Shown here one piece after another: positions 1-6,803 of a stretch of 7,631 nucleotides of DNA. This DNA comes from Actinomycetota bacterium. Its GTDB lineage: Bacteria; Actinomycetota; Thermoleophilia; Solirubrobacterales; 70-9. Every line of letters begins with the position of its first letter. Within the stretch, counting starts at the first letter, position 1. Below the pieces are notes generated by a model, which was given only the letters and a program-made list of their open reading frames with translations, had not been told where the DNA came from and did no database searches. The position numbers and the translations under genes are program-made. Where the stretch lies: positions 1 through 7,631 of the forward strand of contig JAFDWD010000668.1 of NCBI GenBank assembly GCA_018268695.1, given 5' to 3'.

Positions 1-801
1 CAGGTGCGTGTGCTCTATCACCTGAACGACCCCTTCTTCGTCCAGTACTGGCACTTCCTCAAGGGATTGCCGACGCTCGACTTCGGCCACTCCTTCCAAA
101 CCGGCCAGGATGTCTGGGCGGCGATCAAGGAACGCCTCGGAGTGACGCTTCCGCTCGGGATCGGGGGCTTCCTGATCGCGATGATTTTCGGTGTCGGCGG
201 CGGGATCCTTGCTGCGCAGAAACGTGGCAAGCCGGTGGATCGTGGCCTCGTCGGCTCCAGCATCGTGGCCGCCAGCGCTCCCGCCTACGCCACCGGCTTC
301 CTCCTGCTCTACATCTTCGGCGTCCTGCTCACCTGGCTCCCCGTCTCCGGTGCCGGCCACGGCTTCAGCGATCGCGCGGAACACCTGATCCTGCCGATGA
401 TCACGCTCGGTCTCGTCGGCGCCGCCCCGATCCTGCGGATCACCCGTGTGGCGATGGCGGAGGCGCTCGAACGCGACGATGTCGCCTTCGCCCGCGCCCG
501 CGGCGTCTCGGCTCGGGTCATCCTCTTCCGCTACTCGTTGCGCCACGCGGCGGTACTGATCTCGACGGTCTGCGGGATCGTCCTGATCTACATGCTGGTC
601 GGCACGGCGGTGGTCGAGACCACCTTCAGCCTGCAGGGCGTCGGCGCCGACCTGATCCATTCGATCAACGACCGAGACGTGCCGACCGTCCAAGGCATCG
701 CCGTCGTCGCGACCTTTTTTGTCGTCGTCATCAACCTTCTACTCGATCTCCTCTACGCGGTGATCGACCCACGGATCCAGCATGGCTACGCTTCCACGTG
801 A
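1..801 (+). CDS. DppB/OppB-like ABC transporter permease, 5'-truncated by window edge
   Basis: Inner-membrane permease of a peptide/nickel-type ABC importer; it would pair with the next gene product to form the transmembrane channel. The reading frame is open to base 1. The visible protein begins in the extracytoplasmic stretch that normally follows TM1 (NDPFFVQYWHFLKGL, then DFGHS in place of the usual GDLGxS), so roughly the first 60 to 70 residues are missing, and the GTG at base 4 is not a believable start. Counting from base 4, several hydrophobic segments follow (about 50-70, 85-110, 127-145, 183-204 and 233-253). Family marks include WLPVSG at 111-116, HLILPMITLGL at 127-137, the cytoplasmic EAA-type loop around 154-183 (ARARGVSARVILFRYSLRHA) that docks on the ATPase, ETTFSLQGVG at 205-214, and DPRI near the end. 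The last 20 bases overlap the next gene. Family is secure; the cargo cannot be read from the permease. Confidence 0.93.
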   Translation, partial: QVRVLYHLNDPFFVQYWHFLKGLPTLDFGHSFQTGQDVWAAIKERLGVTLPLGIGGFLIAMIFGVGGGILAAQKRGKPVDRGLVGSSIVAASAPAYATGFLLLYIFGVLLTWLPVSGAGHGFSDRAEHLILPMITLGLVGAAPILRITRVAMAEALERDDVAFARARGVSARVILFRYSLRHAAVLISTVCGIVLIYMLVGTAVVETTFSLQGVGADLIHSINDRDVPTVQGIAVVATFFVVVINLLLDLLYAVIDPRIQHGYAST

Positions 802-1657
802 CGCTGCCCTGACCCGTCCTCGACGCCGGTCGATCGCCTGGCTTCGCGGCATCTCGCCGATCACGGCCGTCGCCGGGATCTTCGTGATCCTGATGCTCGT
901 GTTGGCGATCTTCGGGCCGTTGTTGGCACCCGACGATCCGAATGCGGTGAACCTGCTGGAAGGCAGCCAGACGCCGAGCTCCGCTCACCTCCTTGGCACT
1001 GACCAGGTCGGCCGGGACGTTCTCTCGCGAACCATGGTCGGCGCCCGCACCGCGATCGTCGGTCCGCTGGTGATCTCGCTGGCAAGCATCCTCATAGCGA
1101 CCGTGGCGGGCTTGCTGGCGGGCTATATCAGCGGCGTCACCGACACCGTCCTCAGCCGGATCTGCGACGTCATCTATGCCCTGCCAGCCTTGCTGGTCGC
1201 GATCGTCGTCGTCGGGATCCTCGGCGGCGGCTATTGGCTCGCGATCTCAGTCCTGATCGTCCTCAACATCCCCTGGCTCTACCGCAACCTGAGAGCGGCG
1301 GTGATCGAGCAGCGCGGCCTACCGTATATCGAGGCGGCCCAGGTGCTCGATATGTCGCGGTGGCGGATCATGCGTGTCCAGGTTCTGCCGAACATCGTCC
1401 CGATCGTCCTCTCGACCTTCTTCCTCTGCTTCACCTACGCCTTCGTCGACCTCTCCACCCTCTCCTTCCTCGGTCTCGGCGTCGCGCCGGGGACGCCGGA
1501 CTGGGGACGGATGGTCGCCGAAAGCCGCATCCTGATCTTCGAAAATCCCTGGGGCGCGCTGGCGCCGCTGATCCTGATCATCGGCACCGCCCTCAGCGCG
1601 AACCTGCTCGGCGATGCCCTTGACGACCGTCTGCGGACGGGAGCGAAAGGTCGATGA
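782..1657 (+). CDS. DppC/OppC-like ABC transporter permease
   Basis: Second channel-forming permease of the same importer, 291 residues, a normal length for the DppC family. A basic cytoplasmic N-terminus (residues 1-22) leads into TM1 (about 26-47) and the conserved periplasmic block HLLGTDQVGRDVLSR at 69-83. Further hydrophobic segments lie near 92-117, 127-148, 151-165, 204-225 and 258-276. The EAA loop is at 182-204 (IEAAQVLDMSRWRIMRVQVLP, with the usual Gly replaced by Asp190). The family signature SFLGLG (228-233) followed by PDWGRMVAE, and LLGDALDDRLR at the C-terminus, are intact. The ATG lies inside the end of the upstream permease gene (20-base overlap) and has only a weak Shine-Dalgarno-like context, so translation is probably coupled. 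The stop overlaps the next start as ATGA at 1654-1657. Confidence 0.95.
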   Translation: MATLPRDAALTRPRRRSIAWLRGISPITAVAGIFVILMLVLAIFGPLLAPDDPNAVNLLEGSQTPSSAHLLGTDQVGRDVLSRTMVGARTAIVGPLVISLASILIATVAGLLAGYISGVTDTVLSRICDVIYALPALLVAIVVVGILGGGYWLAISVLIVLNIPWLYRNLRAAVIEQRGLPYIEAAQVLDMSRWRIMRVQVLPNIVPIVLSTFFLCFTYAFVDLSTLSFLGLGVAPGTPDWGRMVAESRILIFENPWGALAPLILIIGTALSANLLGDALDDRLRTGAKGR

Positions 1658-3510
1658 ACGGAGTAAAGAGCAACGGTGCCGAGCCGCTTCTCGAACTGGC
1701 AGACCTACGGGTCACCAACTCGAACGGCGGGCTGCTCGTCGACGGAGTCTCACTCGACGTCGGGGTCGGCGAGGCGGTGGCGATCGTCGGCGAGTCGGGC
1801 AGCGGCAAGTCGCTCACCGCCCGTGCGTCGGTCGGGCTGTTACCGCGGGGGCTGACCGCCGAAGGATCGATCCGCTACCGCGGTCAGGAGCTGATCGGGA
1901 TGGCCGAGCGCTCGCGGGCGCGACTGCGCGGCGCCGAGGTGACGATGATCCTCCAGGACCCCTTCACGATGCTGCATCCGATGCTGCGCTGCGGCAATCT
2001 GATCACCGAAACGCTCCGTGACGAGAGGGGCAGGCGCCTCGGTCGCGCGGCACGGCGCGAGGAGGCGGTGCGACGCCTCGCCGAGGTCGGGATCGACGAC
2101 CCGGCGGTGGCCCGCCGCTACCCCTTCGAGCTGTCGGGTGGGATGCGCCAGCGGGTCGCGATCGCAGCCGCGCTGGCTCAGGACCCGAAGCTCCTGATCG
2201 CCGACGAGCCCTCGACGGCGCTCGACGTCACCACGCAGAAGGACATCCTCGACCTCCTCGCCGAGCTGAAGCGCTCTCGCGGGATGTCCTTGGTGCTGAT
2301 CACGCACGACCTGCGGGTCGCCTTCTCGGTCTGCGACCGCATCAACGTGATGTACGCGGGCTCGCTGGTCGAGGTCGGCCCGCCGCCGGCCGTCGCCAGT
2401 CGTCCGGCGCACCCCTACACGCTCGGCCTGCTGCTGGCCGAGCCGCCTGCCGATCGCCGTATCGACGACCTGATCGCCATCCCCGGTTCCGTGCCGTCGG
2501 CGGCCACGGTTACCGAGCAGTGCGCCTTTGCCGACCGCTGCCGTTGGGCGACCGACGCCTGTCGCGATCATCGTCAGCGGCCGCTCTCGCTGGCTGCCCA
2601 GATGACCCGATGCGAGCGCTTCGAGGAGATCGCGGCCGAGATGGACCGCGTTCGGGTCGAGCACCAGGCGGCCGCGACCGAGGCGGTCGTCGCGACCAGG
2701 GAGGAGGATGCGCTCGTTCACGTCCACGAGCTGGAGGTCACCTACCCGCCGCGCGGTCGCCACGGGCACGAAGTCCAGGCGCTGCGCGGCGTCACGCTCG
2801 ACATCGTGCCGGGGGAGAGCCTCGGGATCGTCGGCGAGTCCGGCTCGGGAAAGACGACCCTCGGTCGTTGCATGACCGGCCTCGCCACGCCGACCGGCGG
2901 GAAGCTCGAGATCGCGGGCATCGACGCGACCGATCTCAGCGCGCTCTCGAAGGAGGACCGACGCGCGGTGCGGCGCTCGGTTCAGATGATCTTCCAGGAT
3001 CCGTACTCGACCCTCAACCCGGCGCGGACGATCGGCGCCGCCCTCTCGGAGGCCCTGGCACTACGCCTCGATCGCTCGGCCCGGTCGGCGGAGATCGATG
3101 CACTGCTCGAACGGGTCGGTCTGCCGGCCGCCTATGCGAGTCGCAAACCGGTCGCCCTCTCCGGCGGTGAGCGCCAGCGGGTCGCCATCGCAAGGGCGAT
3201 CGCGGTCGAACCGTCGCTACTGATCTGTGACGAGCCGGTCTCGGCGCTCGACGTCTCCGTCCAGGCCCAGATCCTCGGGTTGCTGCGTGAGATCCGCGAG
3301 GAGAGCGGGGTCGCGTTCATGTTCATCACCCACGATCTCGCCGTCGTGCGGCAGATCGCCGATCGCGTCCACGTCGTCTACAAGGGCCAGATAGTCGAGA
3401 GCGGCCCGGTCGCCGAGATCCTCGACACGCCCAAGCATCCGTACACCCAGCGTCTCGTCAGCTCGATCCCGGGCGGAGCGGACGCCGAGCGCGACCGCGT
3501 CGGGGGTTGA
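1654..3510 (+). CDS. Fused DppD-DppF-type ABC transporter ATPase (two nucleotide-binding domains)
   Basis: Cytoplasmic ATPase that powers the importer, with both halves in one 618-residue chain, as in GsiA- or YejF-type proteins. First domain: Walker A GESGSGKS (46-53), Q-loop Gln101, signature LSGGM (160-164), Walker B LLIADEP (180-186, Glu185 catalytic), switch His218. It is followed by HPYT (253-256) and an OppD/F-type C-terminal region carrying Cys290, Cys296, Cys303 and Cys320, a spacing like the Fe-S-type cysteine set known in DppD-like ATPases. A linker at about 321-357 leads to the second domain: Walker A GESGSGKT (394-401), Q-loop Gln448, signature LSGGE (502-506), Walker B LLICDEP (522-528), His560. 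The second half ends 20 residues after HPYT, so it lacks the cysteine-rich tail. Both ATP sites look competent. The start overlaps the previous stop (ATGA), with AAAGG and GGGAG just upstream. It is the last gene of the importer block. Confidence 0.95.
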   Translation: MNGVKSNGAEPLLELADLRVTNSNGGLLVDGVSLDVGVGEAVAIVGESGSGKSLTARASVGLLPRGLTAEGSIRYRGQELIGMAERSRARLRGAEVTMILQDPFTMLHPMLRCGNLITETLRDERGRRLGRAARREEAVRRLAEVGIDDPAVARRYPFELSGGMRQRVAIAAALAQDPKLLIADEPSTALDVTTQKDILDLLAELKRSRGMSLVLITHDLRVAFSVCDRINVMYAGSLVEVGPPPAVASRPAHPYTLGLLLAEPPADRRIDDLIAIPGSVPSAATVTEQCAFADRCRWATDACRDHRQRPLSLAAQMTRCERFEEIAAEMDRVRVEHQAAATEAVVATREEDALVHVHELEVTYPPRGRHGHEVQALRGVTLDIVPGESLGIVGESGSGKTTLGRCMTGLATPTGGKLEIAGIDATDLSALSKEDRRAVRRSVQMIFQDPYSTLNPARTIGAALSEALALRLDRSARSAEIDALLERVGLPAAYASRKPVALSGGERQRVAIARAIAVEPSLLICDEPVSALDVSVQAQILGLLREIREESGVAFMFITHDLAVVRQIADRVHVVYKGQIVESGPVAEILDTPKHPYTQRLVSSIPGGADAERDRVGG

Positions 3511-3514
3511 CGGC

Positions 3515-3559
3515 ATGGAGCCCGGCTCGATGGGGACGAGTGCGCCCTCATGGCTCCAT
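3515..3559. repeat. Nested imperfect inverted repeat between the two gene blocks
   Basis: ATGGAGCC at 3515-3522 is exactly complementary to GGCTCCAT at 3552-3559. Directly inside the right arm, CCCTCAT (3545-3551) pairs with ATGGGG (3530-3535) if T3548 is bulged, leaving a 9-base loop (3536-3544) and a 7-base bulge on the left side. It begins five bases after the importer stop codon. It could be a transcript-end hairpin, an operator for a regulator of the downstream genes, or chance. No run of T follows it, so it is not a classical Rho-independent terminator. The pairing is visible; the role is inferred. Confidence 0.45.
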
Positions 3560-3579
3560 AATGTGGAATGGTACTCCGC

Positions 3580-3591
3580 TATGATGAGATC
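3580..3591 (+). promoter_or_regulatory. Putative -10 element of a leaderless promoter for the mutase operon
   Basis: TATGAT at 3580-3585 matches the actinobacterial TANNNT -10 consensus and five of six bases of TATAAT. Six bases (GAGATC) separate it from the ATG at 3592, so transcription starting about 7 bases after the hexamer would begin at the A of that ATG and give a leaderless mRNA. The -35 region (about 3556-3563) has no TTGACA-like hexamer, which is common in actinobacterial promoters but weakens the call. A second weaker candidate, CATAAT at 3557-3562, overlaps the right arm of the inverted repeat. Confidence 0.45.
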
Positions 3592-5256
3592 ATGACCGGG
3601 GGAGCCGATCAGCGAGAGGCGTTCGAAGAGCGCCAGATTGCCTGGGAACAGACCAACGAGGACTCGCTCAAACCCGGTGAGGCGGGCGGCGAAACCCTTT
3701 CGCGACTGCCGATCGCGGCGCTTTACAGCGATCGCTCGATCCGGGGGCTCGATCCCGGACGCGATCTCGGGCTGCCCGGAGAGTTCCCCTACACCCGTGG
3801 GGTGACGCCCGGGATGTACCGCGACCGTCTCTGGGTGATGGGGCAGTACTCCGGTTTCGGCTCCCCCAGTGACACCAACAAGCGGATCCGGCAGCTGCTC
3901 GCCCAGGGACAGCTCGGCTTCTCGGTGGCGCTCGACATGCCGACCCAGCTCGGCCTCGACTCCGACGACCCCAGGTCCGAGGGCGAGGTCGGCAGGGTGG
4001 GCGTCCCGATCGACTCGCTCCAGGACATGATCGAGCTGCTCGACGGCATCCCGTTGGACGAGGTCCGTCAGATCCGCACGACCGCCAACGCGATCGGTCC
4101 TCTCGCGGTGGCGATGTTCGTCGCCGCCGCCGAGAGCCACGGCTATCGCGGCGCCGACTTCAAGGTGTTGCTCCAGAACGACGTCTTGAAGGAGTACGTG
4201 GCCCGCGGCACCTTCATCTTTCCGCCCGACCACGGCCTCCGCTTCTCCGTCGACGTGATCGAGCACTGCGCCAACCACCTGCCGAATTGGGAGCCGATCG
4301 AGTTCTGCGGATACCACGTCCGCGACTCCGGATCGGACGCCGTCCAGGAGGTGGCGGTCGCGGTCGCCAACGGGATCGAGTACATCGACGCGGCGCTCTC
4401 TCGTGGGCTCGAGATCGACGAGTTCGCCGAGTCCCTCTTCATGTTCCTGAGCGCCCACCTCGACCTCTTCGAGGAGGTTGCGAAGTTCCGCGCCGCACGC
4501 CGGCTCTGGGCTCGGATGCTGCGCGATCGCTACGGGGCGAGCGAGGCCGCCTGCCGACTGAACCTCTTCTGTTACACGCTTGGCAGCCCGCAGACCGCCC
4601 AGGAGCCGCTGAACAACATCATCCGGATCGCCTATCAGGCGCTGGCCGCGGTCCTCGGTGGCGTCCAGACGCTGGCGACCAGCGCCTACGACGAGGCGGT
4701 CCAGCTGCCGGCCGACGAGGCGGTGCGGATCTCATTGCGCACCCAGCAGATCCTCGCCTACGAGACCGGCGTCGCCCGCACCGCCGACCCGCTGGCCGGT
4801 TCCTACCTGGTGGAGGATCTGACCAATCGCCTGGAGACTGCGATCCTGGCCAAGCTCGGCGAGATCGAAGACCAAGGCGGCGCGCTCGAGGCGCTGAAGA
4901 AGGGCTGGATCGCGCGTGAGCTCGAGGACGAGGCGTACCGCCAGCAGAAGGCGATCGAGGCGGGCGAGCGCACCGTCGTCGGCGTCAACCGCTTCCGGCA
5001 GGAAGAGGACCAAAGCGGCCTGCGCCACCGACATCGCATCGATCCCTCGCTGGAACGCGACGCGGTCGAGCGCCTGCGGGGGCTGCGTGAGCGACGCGAC
5101 GGCCTGCGGGTCGACGCCGCCTTGGAACGACTTCGCGCCGCCGCCGAGGCGGAGACCAACAGCGTCGAGCCGATCCTCGAAGCCGTTCGCGCCGAGGCTA
5201 CCGTCGGCGAGATCTTCGCGACGCTCAAATCCGTATGGGGGACCTACTCTCGATGA
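3592..5256 (+). CDS. B12-dependent acyl-CoA mutase, large (catalytic) subunit; methylmalonyl-CoA mutase family
   Basis: Cytoplasmic radical enzyme that rearranges the carbon skeleton of an acyl-CoA using adenosylcobalamin. At 554 residues it has the substrate-binding TIM-barrel domain but no C-terminal B12-binding domain (no DxHxxG), so it needs a separate small subunit, as isobutyryl-CoA and 2-hydroxyisobutyryl-CoA mutases do. Aligned by eye to methylmalonyl-CoA mutase (Propionibacterium numbering in brackets), it keeps Arg79 (82), Tyr86 (89), Gln195 (197), Arg205 (207), His242 (244) and Glu368 (370). It differs at Val82 (Thr85), Gly84 (Arg87), Tyr328 (Gln330), Thr360 (Ser362) and Ser364 (Asn366). 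Tyr plus Arg at 89/207 resembles mutases acting on carboxylated acyl-CoAs rather than isobutyryl-CoA types. The C-terminal 100 residues, ending WGTYSR, resemble the hydroxyisobutyryl-CoA mutase large subunit. The start at 3592 is chosen for its leaderless promoter spacing; ATG 3568 in frame would add eight residues. The stop overlaps the next start (ATGA). Family is firm; the exact substrate is unknown. Confidence 0.92.
   Translation: MTGGADQREAFEERQIAWEQTNEDSLKPGEAGGETLSRLPIAALYSDRSIRGLDPGRDLGLPGEFPYTRGVTPGMYRDRLWVMGQYSGFGSPSDTNKRIRQLLAQGQLGFSVALDMPTQLGLDSDDPRSEGEVGRVGVPIDSLQDMIELLDGIPLDEVRQIRTTANAIGPLAVAMFVAAAESHGYRGADFKVLLQNDVLKEYVARGTFIFPPDHGLRFSVDVIEHCANHLPNWEPIEFCGYHVRDSGSDAVQEVAVAVANGIEYIDAALSRGLEIDEFAESLFMFLSAHLDLFEEVAKFRAARRLWARMLRDRYGASEAACRLNLFCYTLGSPQTAQEPLNNIIRIAYQALAAVLGGVQTLATSAYDEAVQLPADEAVRISLRTQQILAYETGVARTADPLAGSYLVEDLTNRLETAILAKLGEIEDQGGALEALKKGWIARELEDEAYRQQKAIEAGERTVVGVNRFRQEEDQSGLRHRHRIDPSLERDAVERLRGLRERRDGLRVDAALERLRAAAEAETNSVEPILEAVRAEATVGEIFATLKSVWGTYSR
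5236..5241 (+). promoter_or_regulatory. Ribosome binding site favouring the ATG at 5253
   Basis: The G-rich GGGGGA lies 11 bases before ATG 5253 and inside the mutase C-terminal codons. The alternative in-frame ATG at 5235 has no purine-rich stretch upstream and would place this run within the coding sequence. Together with the ATGA overlap at 5253-5256, this supports the later start. Confidence 0.45.
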
Positions 5257-6803
5257 ACCCGATCGCCGAATTGATCCACCGTGGCGCCCGCTGGTACGGG
5301 GAATCCGTCGCCGTCTCCGGCGACGGCAAAGAGATCGGGTTCCGTGAGCTCGACCGCCGCTCGAACCGCCTTGCCAACGCGCTCGCCGCCCTCAGCCCCG
5401 GCACCGGAGGCCGTGTCTGCATCCTGCTCGGCAACCGCGCCGAGTACGTCGAGATCGACTTCGCGGTCGCCAAGGCGGGCAAGGTCCGCTCGCCGATAAA
5501 TCCACGCCTGGTGGCCCGCGAGCGGGAGTGGATCCTTGCCGACACCGGCGCCGACACGCTGATCTTCGAGGGCTCCTTCGCGCCTTTCGTCGAATCCGTC
5601 GTCGACAAACTCGAGAACCTCCAGCACCTGATCGTGCTCGATGGCGAGTTCCCCGGCGCCCACGACTACGAGGCACTTCTGGCCGACGCTTCCGACCGCG
5701 CGCCGAACATCGACGTCGACCTCGACGCGCCCAGCTTCATCCTCTACACCTCGGGCACCACCGGTCGCCCCAAGGGCGCCACCTCGACCGTCGCCGGGCG
5801 TCTCGCCGCGACCACGAACATGCTCAGCGACGAGCTCGATGCGCGCAAGGGTGACGCGATGGCCCATCTCGGCGCGATGGCCCACGGCTCGGGTTCGAAG
5901 GTGCTCGCCTACTACTTGCGGGGCGCCCGCAATGTGCCGGTGCCCAAGTTCGATCCCGAGGCGTTCCTGCGCCAGATGGTCGAGGAGCGGATCACCGGGA
6001 CCTTTTTGGTGCCGACGATGATCGCGATGCTTGTCGATGCCGCCGACGGCAGGCCCGTCGCCGAGAATCCGTTGCGCAACGTCTCCTACGGCGGCGCCCC
6101 GATCACGGCGCCGGCGCTGGAGTCGGCGATGGCCTGCTTCGGCAACGTCTTCACCCAGGTCTACGGCTCCTGCGAGGCGCCGCACCCGGCGCTCGTCCTG
6201 CCCCGCGACGCGCATATCGTCGACGCCGAGCACCGCTCCCAGCTCACCTCGGTCGGCCGTGAGGTGACGAACGTGTCGATCCGGCTCGCCGATGCCGACG
6301 GCCATCCGGTCGCGCCCGGGGAGAAGGGGGAGATGTGGATCCGCGGCGCCAACGTGATGCGCGGCTACTGGGACAACCGGGAGGCGACCGAGGCGGTGCT
6401 GGCGGACGGCTGGTATCGGAGCGGCGACGTGGCCTGGCAGGACCAGGACGGCCTCTACTACATCGTCGATCGGGCCCGCGACATGATCATCAGCGGCGGG
6501 CTGAACATCTACCCGGCGGAGATCGAGGGGGTGATCTCCGAGCACCCGGCGGTCCGCGAGGTGGCGGTGGTCGGTGTTCCCGACGACCGTTGGGGCGAGG
6601 CGGTGAAAGCGTTCGTCGTCGCCCGCGAAGGAGCCGATATCGACCTCGACGCGATCGTGACCCTCTGCCGCGAGGGTCTTGCGGGCTACAAGAAGCCACG
6701 CTACGTCGAGTTCGTCGACGACCTGCCCAAGGGGTCGACGGGAAAGATCCTCAAGCGCGAGCTGGTCAGCGCGGAGTGGGAGGGGAGGGAACGCCATGTC
6801 TGA
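5253..6803 (+). CDS. Acyl-CoA ligase (AMP-binding, fatty-acyl-CoA synthetase-like)
   Basis: Activates a carboxylic acid to its CoA thioester through an acyl-adenylate, using ATP and CoA. The 516-residue protein has the full adenylate-forming (ANL) fold: large N-terminal domain to about residue 405, then a mobile C-terminal lid. Visible motifs are the P-loop TSGTTGRPKG (166-175), an HGSG block near 212, YGSCE (304-308; Glu308 is the Mg/ATP ligand position), SGD with Asp392 binding the AMP ribose, the hinge DRARDMIISGG (406-416), NIYPAEIE (418-425), and the catalytic Lys498 in STGKILKREL. All catalytic residues are present, so it should be active. No signal peptide or membrane segment is seen. 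The start at 5253 is chosen because of the ATGA overlap with the mutase gene; an ATG 18 bases earlier is possible. The gene overlaps the thiolase start by 8 bases. Substrate class (short, branched, aromatic or long-chain acid) cannot be decided from motifs alone. Confidence 0.93.
   Translation: MNPIAELIHRGARWYGESVAVSGDGKEIGFRELDRRSNRLANALAALSPGTGGRVCILLGNRAEYVEIDFAVAKAGKVRSPINPRLVAREREWILADTGADTLIFEGSFAPFVESVVDKLENLQHLIVLDGEFPGAHDYEALLADASDRAPNIDVDLDAPSFILYTSGTTGRPKGATSTVAGRLAATTNMLSDELDARKGDAMAHLGAMAHGSGSKVLAYYLRGARNVPVPKFDPEAFLRQMVEERITGTFLVPTMIAMLVDAADGRPVAENPLRNVSYGGAPITAPALESAMACFGNVFTQVYGSCEAPHPALVLPRDAHIVDAEHRSQLTSVGREVTNVSIRLADADGHPVAPGEKGEMWIRGANVMRGYWDNREATEAVLADGWYRSGDVAWQDQDGLYYIVDRARDMIISGGLNIYPAEIEGVISEHPAVREVAVVGVPDDRWGEAVKAFVVAREGADIDLDAIVTLCREGLAGYKKPRYVEFVDDLPKGSTGKILKRELVSAEWEGRERHV
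6782..6790 (+). promoter_or_regulatory. Strong Shine-Dalgarno site of the thiolase gene
   Basis: GGGGAGGGA sits five bases before ATG 6796, within the last codons of the ligase gene. It is the clearest ribosome binding site in the window and fixes the thiolase start despite the 8-base overlap. Confidence 0.75.

Noticed and set aside
2614..2724. Fused ATPase as a sequencing error joining two genes
   Set aside because: The linker is in frame with normal codon use and no stop or start/RBS signal between the halves, and fused two-domain ATPases of this family are well known.
1840..2769. 309-codon open frame on the - strand opposite the fused ATPase gene
   Set aside because: Antisense shadow of a strongly conserved ABC ATPase; no family motifs and low-complexity Arg/Asp/Gly/Val content.
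3507..3512. TTGACG as a -35 box
   Set aside because: It overlaps the importer stop codon and lies about 44 bases before the first -10-like hexamer, too far for a normal promoter spacer.
3515..3562. Inverted repeat read as a Rho-independent terminator
   Set aside because: No T-run follows the right arm and the pairing is interrupted by a 7-base bulge, so it is listed only as a repeat.
3568..3591. Upstream ATG at 3568 as the mutase start
   Set aside because: It would add eight residues with no family counterpart, has a poorly spaced purine stretch, and places the TATGAT hexamer inside the coding region. It is not excluded.
3217..4458. 413-codon open frame on the - strand across the end of the ATPase gene, the gap and the mutase gene
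   Set aside because: Composition is that of an antisense shadow, it has no recognisable motif, and it would cover the promoter-like gap and parts of two certain genes.
5235..5252. ATG at 5235 as the acyl-CoA ligase start
   Set aside because: No ribosome site precedes it. The ATG at 5253 has a G-rich site and the ATGA overlap seen elsewhere in this window, and family members begin near MNPIAELI.
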